A stretch of 64,000 bases of DNA from contig CAZDOO010000012.1 of assembly GCA_964507045.1 (NCBI GenBank), positions 1 through 64,000 of the forward strand, given 5' to 3'. The notes below the pieces were generated by a model. The model was not told the origin of the DNA, did not search any database, and was given only the letters and a program-made list of their open reading frames with translations. Numbering within the stretch: position 1 is the stretch's first letter; every line of letters begins with the position of its first letter. Source of the DNA: UBA8199 sp964507045. GTDB lineage: Bacteria; Verrucomicrobiota; Verrucomicrobiia; Limisphaerales; UBA8199. The translations under genes and the position numbers were made by a program. Shown here one piece after another: positions 60,609-64,000 of this stretch.

Positions 60609-63047
60609 ATGAAAGCTGCAGCTTCGCTTACTCTCAGCGGCCTGCTGTGCGGGATCGCGCTCAACTCCAACGCCGCCACCGCCACCATCCTCGGCTGGAA
60701 CAACCTCGGGATGCACTGCATGGACAGTGATTACTCGGTGTTCACTATCCTGCCGCCCTACAACACCATCGAGGCCCAGCTCATCGTCGGTGGCAAGCTG
60801 GTTACCAACGGTGCCGGCTACACCGTCACCTATCAGGCATTGGCAGACCCGTCGCGGTCCATCAACTCCACCGCGGTCGGCAAGGGCAATTTCTACACCT
60901 ACACGCCTTGGCTTTATGGCGCGCTCGCGCCGGACCAGGGGCTCCTTGGGTGGCCCATGCCGGGCCTGGCCAACATCCCGCAAACCAACGTCTTCGAGAC
61001 CCTCAACGAACCCCTCCATGGCGTCTTCACCCGGGTCAATTGGTGGCGCGCCGAGGGCATTCCGATCACCCCTTACGACGACGCGCTGCGCAAGAATCCC
61101 TACCCGCTGATGCGCATGCTCGCCCGGAACAGCGCGAATCAGCCTATCGCCACCAACGACGTGGTGCTGCCGGTGTCCGATGAAATGGACTGCCGCGTCT
61201 GCCACGGCTCCGGCACCCAGGCGGCGGCGCAGCCGGGCGCCGGCTGGGTTTGGGATGGCCTTCCGGAACGGGATTATCGGCTGAACATCCTGCGCCTGCA
61301 CGACGAGCGGCAGTTCGCCCAGCATGCGGCGGTTTATGCGGCGGCACTGGCGACCTACAACTACAACCCCGCCGGCCTCTACCGTCGCGTCACTGCCGAG
61401 GGCAAGCCGGTCCTGTGCGCCCGGTGCCACGCCTCGGAGGCGCTCCAAACCACCAATTATCCCGGCGTCCAGGCGCTGACCACCTCGGTCCATTCCCGGC
61501 ACGCCAACGTGATGGACCCCGAGTTGAATATCACGCTGGACAACTCCGCCAACCGTGCTGCCTGCTACCGCTGTCATCCCGGGTCCACGACCCGTTGCCT
61601 GCGCGGGGCGATGGGCAGCGCGATTGCCGCCGACGGCTCGATGGAGATGCAGTGCCAGAGTTGCCACGGCAACATGAGCGCCGTGGGCTCTTCGGCCCGC
61701 GTCGGCTGGATCATGGAACCCAACTGCCAGTCCTGCCACGTCGGCACGGCCACGAACAATCCCATACGCTACACCTCCGCCTTCGATGCCCCCGGCCACC
61801 CGCGCGTGACGGCGGATCAGACTTTCGCCACCACGCCCGATACTCCTCCCACCTCGAACCCGCCGCTCAACCTTTCCCTCTACCGCTTCTCCGTTGGTCA
61901 CGGCGGCTTGCAATGCTCCGCTTGCCACGGCTCCACCCACGCCGAGTTCCCCAGCGCACACGCCAATGACAACCTCCGCAACATTCGCCTGCAAGGCCAC
62001 GGTGGGGTAATGATCGAATGCACCGCCTGCCATGTCACCATGACCGCCAACAGCACCAACCTGAATCGCGGCCCGCATGGCCTGCATCCCCTCAACCAGA
62101 ACTGGGTGACCGGCCATCACGACCTGCTGGGGGACAATAAGGCTCAGTGCAAAGTCTGTCACGGAACCGATTACCGGGGCACAGTCCTTTCCCGCGCGCA
62201 AACCAACCGCACCTATAATGTCTTCGGCACCACGATCACGTTCAATCGTGGCGATACGATTGGCTGCTACAACTGTCACCAGGGTCCCGGGGAGGGCAAT
62301 CGGAATACCAACGCCGCGCCGGTCGTGGCCGGCGTGCTTACTAACACCACCAACGACAAGTCGGTGGACATGCTGCTGTCGGTCACTGGCGCCGGCGCCA
62401 GCCCTCGCATCATAACCCAGGCCACCAACGGCGCTGTCGGGCTGAACCCCAACACCCGCGTCGCCACTTATTTCCCCAACCCGGGCTTTGTCGGCGCCGA
62501 TCAGTTCACCTTTGCCGCCTATGACGGTTCCAAGAACTCCACCTTGGCCACGGGCAGCGTCACCGTGGCCCAGGGGCCGTTCTCCCTCGGGGCGGTGGCC
62601 CATGTCCCGCCCACTTATCCTGCCGGCTGGCCGGTCGCCTTTGCGGTCGTGCCCACGGTCACCAACCACGCCGCGGCTGTGACCTGGGACTGGAACTTCG
62701 GCGACGGCTCGGCCCATAGCACCAACCAGTACGCCGCCCACGCCTACGCGCTGCCCGGCACCTACAACTGGAGTGTGACCTCCACGGTGTCCAGCGCTTC
62801 CACCGTCAACAGCGGCAGTATTGTTATCGGCAGCCCGGTGCAGCTCGCGGTCATGCGCGCGCCGAACCAAGTGATCCTCTCCTGGCCCAACACCATCGCC
62901 GACACGCTGCTGGAGGGCAGCGGTGCGCTCGGCCCTTGGGCGAACTGGCAATGGGTGACGAACCTGCCGGTTGCCGGGCCGAGCTTGCTCAGCGTCACGC
63001 TGCCTGCCACCGGCACGGAGTTCTTCCGGGTGCGACGCCCCTGGTAA
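60609..63047 (+). CDS. Secreted nine-heme c-type cytochrome with PKD-like domain
   Basis: 812 residues with a signal peptide (LTLSGLLCGIALNSNA). Nine CxxCH heme sites: CRVCH, CARCH, CYRCH, CQSCH twice, CSACH, CTACH, CKVCH and CYNCH between residues about 195 and 560. After them come a cadherin-like or Ig-like stretch, a PKD domain (VTWDWNFGDGSAHS) and the same C-terminal FFRV-ending module as in two other secreted proteins here. It would move electrons outside the inner membrane, perhaps to an extracellular acceptor. N-terminal GWNNLGMHCMDSDYS is a conserved start in related proteins. Partner oxidases are not in the window. Confidence 0.85.
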   Translation: MKAAASLTLSGLLCGIALNSNAATATILGWNNLGMHCMDSDYSVFTILPPYNTIEAQLIVGGKLVTNGAGYTVTYQALADPSRSINSTAVGKGNFYTYTPWLYGALAPDQGLLGWPMPGLANIPQTNVFETLNEPLHGVFTRVNWWRAEGIPITPYDDALRKNPYPLMRMLARNSANQPIATNDVVLPVSDEMDCRVCHGSGTQAAAQPGAGWVWDGLPERDYRLNILRLHDERQFAQHAAVYAAALATYNYNPAGLYRRVTAEGKPVLCARCHASEALQTTNYPGVQALTTSVHSRHANVMDPELNITLDNSANRAACYRCHPGSTTRCLRGAMGSAIAADGSMEMQCQSCHGNMSAVGSSARVGWIMEPNCQSCHVGTATNNPIRYTSAFDAPGHPRVTADQTFATTPDTPPTSNPPLNLSLYRFSVGHGGLQCSACHGSTHAEFPSAHANDNLRNIRLQGHGGVMIECTACHVTMTANSTNLNRGPHGLHPLNQNWVTGHHDLLGDNKAQCKVCHGTDYRGTVLSRAQTNRTYNVFGTTITFNRGDTIGCYNCHQGPGEGNRNTNAAPVVAGVLTNTTNDKSVDMLLSVTGAGASPRIITQATNGAVGLNPNTRVATYFPNPGFVGADQFTFAAYDGSKNSTLATGSVTVAQGPFSLGAVAHVPPTYPAGWPVAFAVVPTVTNHAAAVTWDWNFGDGSAHSTNQYAAHAYALPGTYNWSVTSTVSSASTVNSGSIVIGSPVQLAVMRAPNQVILSWPNTIADTLLEGSGALGPWANWQWVTNLPVAGPSLLSVTLPATGTEFFRVRRPW

Positions 63048-63241
63048 CCGCACCCCACGCCGGAACTGGATTGACTAAGCGCTGATCGCTGGTGAATGAA
63101 TTCTGCGCCTGGAGGACACCCCCCAGTCGCACCGGCACGGCTGGCCGGGGCCCTGTGATGGCGGGCGGCCAGGGAACGATGCGGCAACAGGAACCGGTTC
63201 GAAATTGACTGCCGGAAAGGCTCCAGGCAAGCTGCTGCGAA

Positions 63242-63802
63242 ATGTCGCCAGCCGAAATCCTCCTCCTCGCGCTAGGGCTGGCCATGGACGCCTTCGCGGT
63301 GGCGGTCGGGGTGGCTATGCGGGGCCACGTCACTGGGCTGCGGCCGGCATTTCGCCTGTGGTTTCACTTTGGGCTGTTTCAGTTTCTCATGCCGGTAATC
63401 GGCTGGTTTGTCGGCCTGAAGGTCGCCCACGCCATCGGGACGCTGGATCACTGGGTCGCCCTGGGGATATTGAGCTATGTCGGGGGGAGAATGATCTATG
63501 GTGGCTGCCAGACCGAGCCGGCTCAGGAACGCGCCCCGGATCCGACGCGCGGCTGGCCGCTGATGCTTCTGAGCGTGGCCACCAGTGTTGATGCGCTGGC
63601 CATCGGGCTGAGCCTGGCTATGCTGCGCGTCAGCATCTGGTATCCCAGCCTGGTCATCGGGGTGGTCACCGCGGCGTTATCCTTCCTGGGCGTGGAATTG
63701 GGCTGCCGCCTCGGACGCCGCTTCAGCAGCCGCGCTGAAATCATCGGCGGACTGATCCTCATTCTTATCGGGGTGCGCATCGTCGCGGCCGATTACACCT
63801 GA
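63242..63802 (+). CDS. mntP: MntP-type manganese efflux pump
   Basis: 186 residues, six helices. LALGLAMDAFAVAVGVAM and SVATSVDALAIGLSLAML contain the paired MDAFAVA/VDALAIG motifs with the two conserved aspartates of the MntP family (two inverted three-helix halves), which export Mn(II). The linker (CQTEPAQERAPDPTRGW) is cytoplasmic. I looked for a yybP-ykoY-type manganese riboswitch in 63048-63241 and saw no clear match. It lies alone after the cytochrome gene. Confidence 0.9.
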   Translation: MSPAEILLLALGLAMDAFAVAVGVAMRGHVTGLRPAFRLWFHFGLFQFLMPVIGWFVGLKVAHAIGTLDHWVALGILSYVGGRMIYGGCQTEPAQERAPDPTRGWPLMLLSVATSVDALAIGLSLAMLRVSIWYPSLVIGVVTAALSFLGVELGCRLGRRFSSRAEIIGGLILILIGVRIVAADYT

Positions 63803-63846
63803 AGCCCCGGCCCAATCGAACGGGGTGACGTCCGGCTGCCCGCCGC

Positions 63847-64000
63847 CTACCGCAGGACCAGGGTCTTGCGCTGGCCGTTGATCTGCAGCGTCACCTGGGT
63901 CCGGTCAATGGCGACAACGGTTGCTCCGCTCACCCAGTCTCCCACGCACACCGTTTGGCGGTTTACGATCGCCGCCGGCCGGCCAACCGCGTAAATGATG
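63847..64000 (-). CDS. C-terminal end of an unidentified protein (runs off the window)
   Basis: The last 50 codons of a minus-strand frame are present: AAIVNRQTVCVGDWVSGATV, then VAIDRTQVTLQINGQ and a final TLVLR. The beta-strand pattern with VGD and a closing LVLR resembles the end of secretion or pilus-assembly periplasmic proteins of the PilP/GspC type, but that is only a resemblance. The start is outside the window. Confidence 0.5.
   Translation of the reverse strand, partial: IIYAVGRPAAIVNRQTVCVGDWVSGATVVAIDRTQVTLQINGQRKTLVLR

Noticed and set aside
60441..63053. 870-codon open frame antisense to the cytochrome gene
   Set aside because: High GC leaves few stops; the plus strand has a signal peptide and nine heme motifs.
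63048..63241. Manganese (yybP-ykoY) riboswitch before the MntP gene
   Set aside because: No recognisable conserved core was found by eye; a covariance-model search would decide.

Overview
The window looks like chromosomal DNA of a GC-rich member of the Verrucomicrobiota, probably a Pedosphaera/Limisphaera-type lineage. This is inferred from content: a formylglycine sulfatase, large GH2 and GH43-like glycosidases, a choice-of-anchor Q beta-helix protein, multiheme and NHL-repeat secreted proteins sharing one C-terminal module, TPR-bearing PMT-type glycosyltransferases, and many short-period repeats in leaders. No rRNA gene or taxonomic marker is present, so the placement rests on gene families only.

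1-22.3 kb is mostly ordinary chromosome. It holds a PBP4-type carboxypeptidase, a sulfatase, and a five-gene carbon-acid cluster (decarboxylating dehydrogenase, HMG-CoA-lyase-like enzyme, family III CoA-transferase, LeuC/LeuD-type dehydratase). These are followed by a GH43-like protein, an ArnT-like glycosyltransferase, a lysidine-type tRNA-Ile2, a GNAT enzyme, a Nudix hydrolase, and an adenylate-forming enzyme. A probable amino-sugar cluster (Gfo/Idh/MocA, PIG-L deacetylase, NagB-like) leads into rnhB. Between rnhB and yraN, often neighbours elsewhere, lies a foreign fragment: a truncated gene of unknown family ending in a symmetrical array of 11-bp units, abutting the 3' end of a methyltransferase gene.

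24.4-41.7 kb is again housekeeping and catabolic: yraN, a TPR glycosyltransferase, a dihydrouridine synthase, a DUF1015 protein, a GH2 beta-galactosidase, an NHL-repeat protein, a Memo-AMMECR1 fusion next to a membrane spermidine-synthase-like protein, a VOC/aldo-keto reductase pair and an SGNH hydrolase.

41.7-57 kb is an accessory island. Its left part is a minus-strand block of five small genes headed by an HTH regulator. One of them is a full-length paralogue of the truncated gene at 23 kb. Then come HipBA, a lone excisionase-like HTH, a ribbon-helix-helix protein, and what looks like a graveyard of defence genes: short 5' stubs of hsdR (two), hsdM fused to the end of hsdS, and fic. Interleaved are intact genes: a TPR protein, a RibD-like deaminase fused to a GHKL ATPase and winged helix, a DUF433/DUF5615 toxin-antitoxin pair, a LIM/DA1-like peptidase, a four-helix-bundle protein and an overlapping NYN-nuclease operon. 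Two more arrays of phased inverted units lie here, one starting at the deaminase-ATPase stop codon. Three accessory operons appear to start with leaderless transcripts.

57-64 kb returns to secreted and housekeeping genes: a beta-helix protein, a TlpA-like thioredoxin, a GreA/GreB factor, a nine-heme cytochrome, a MntP-type exporter and the end of one more gene. All function calls come from reading motifs by eye; no database search was run.
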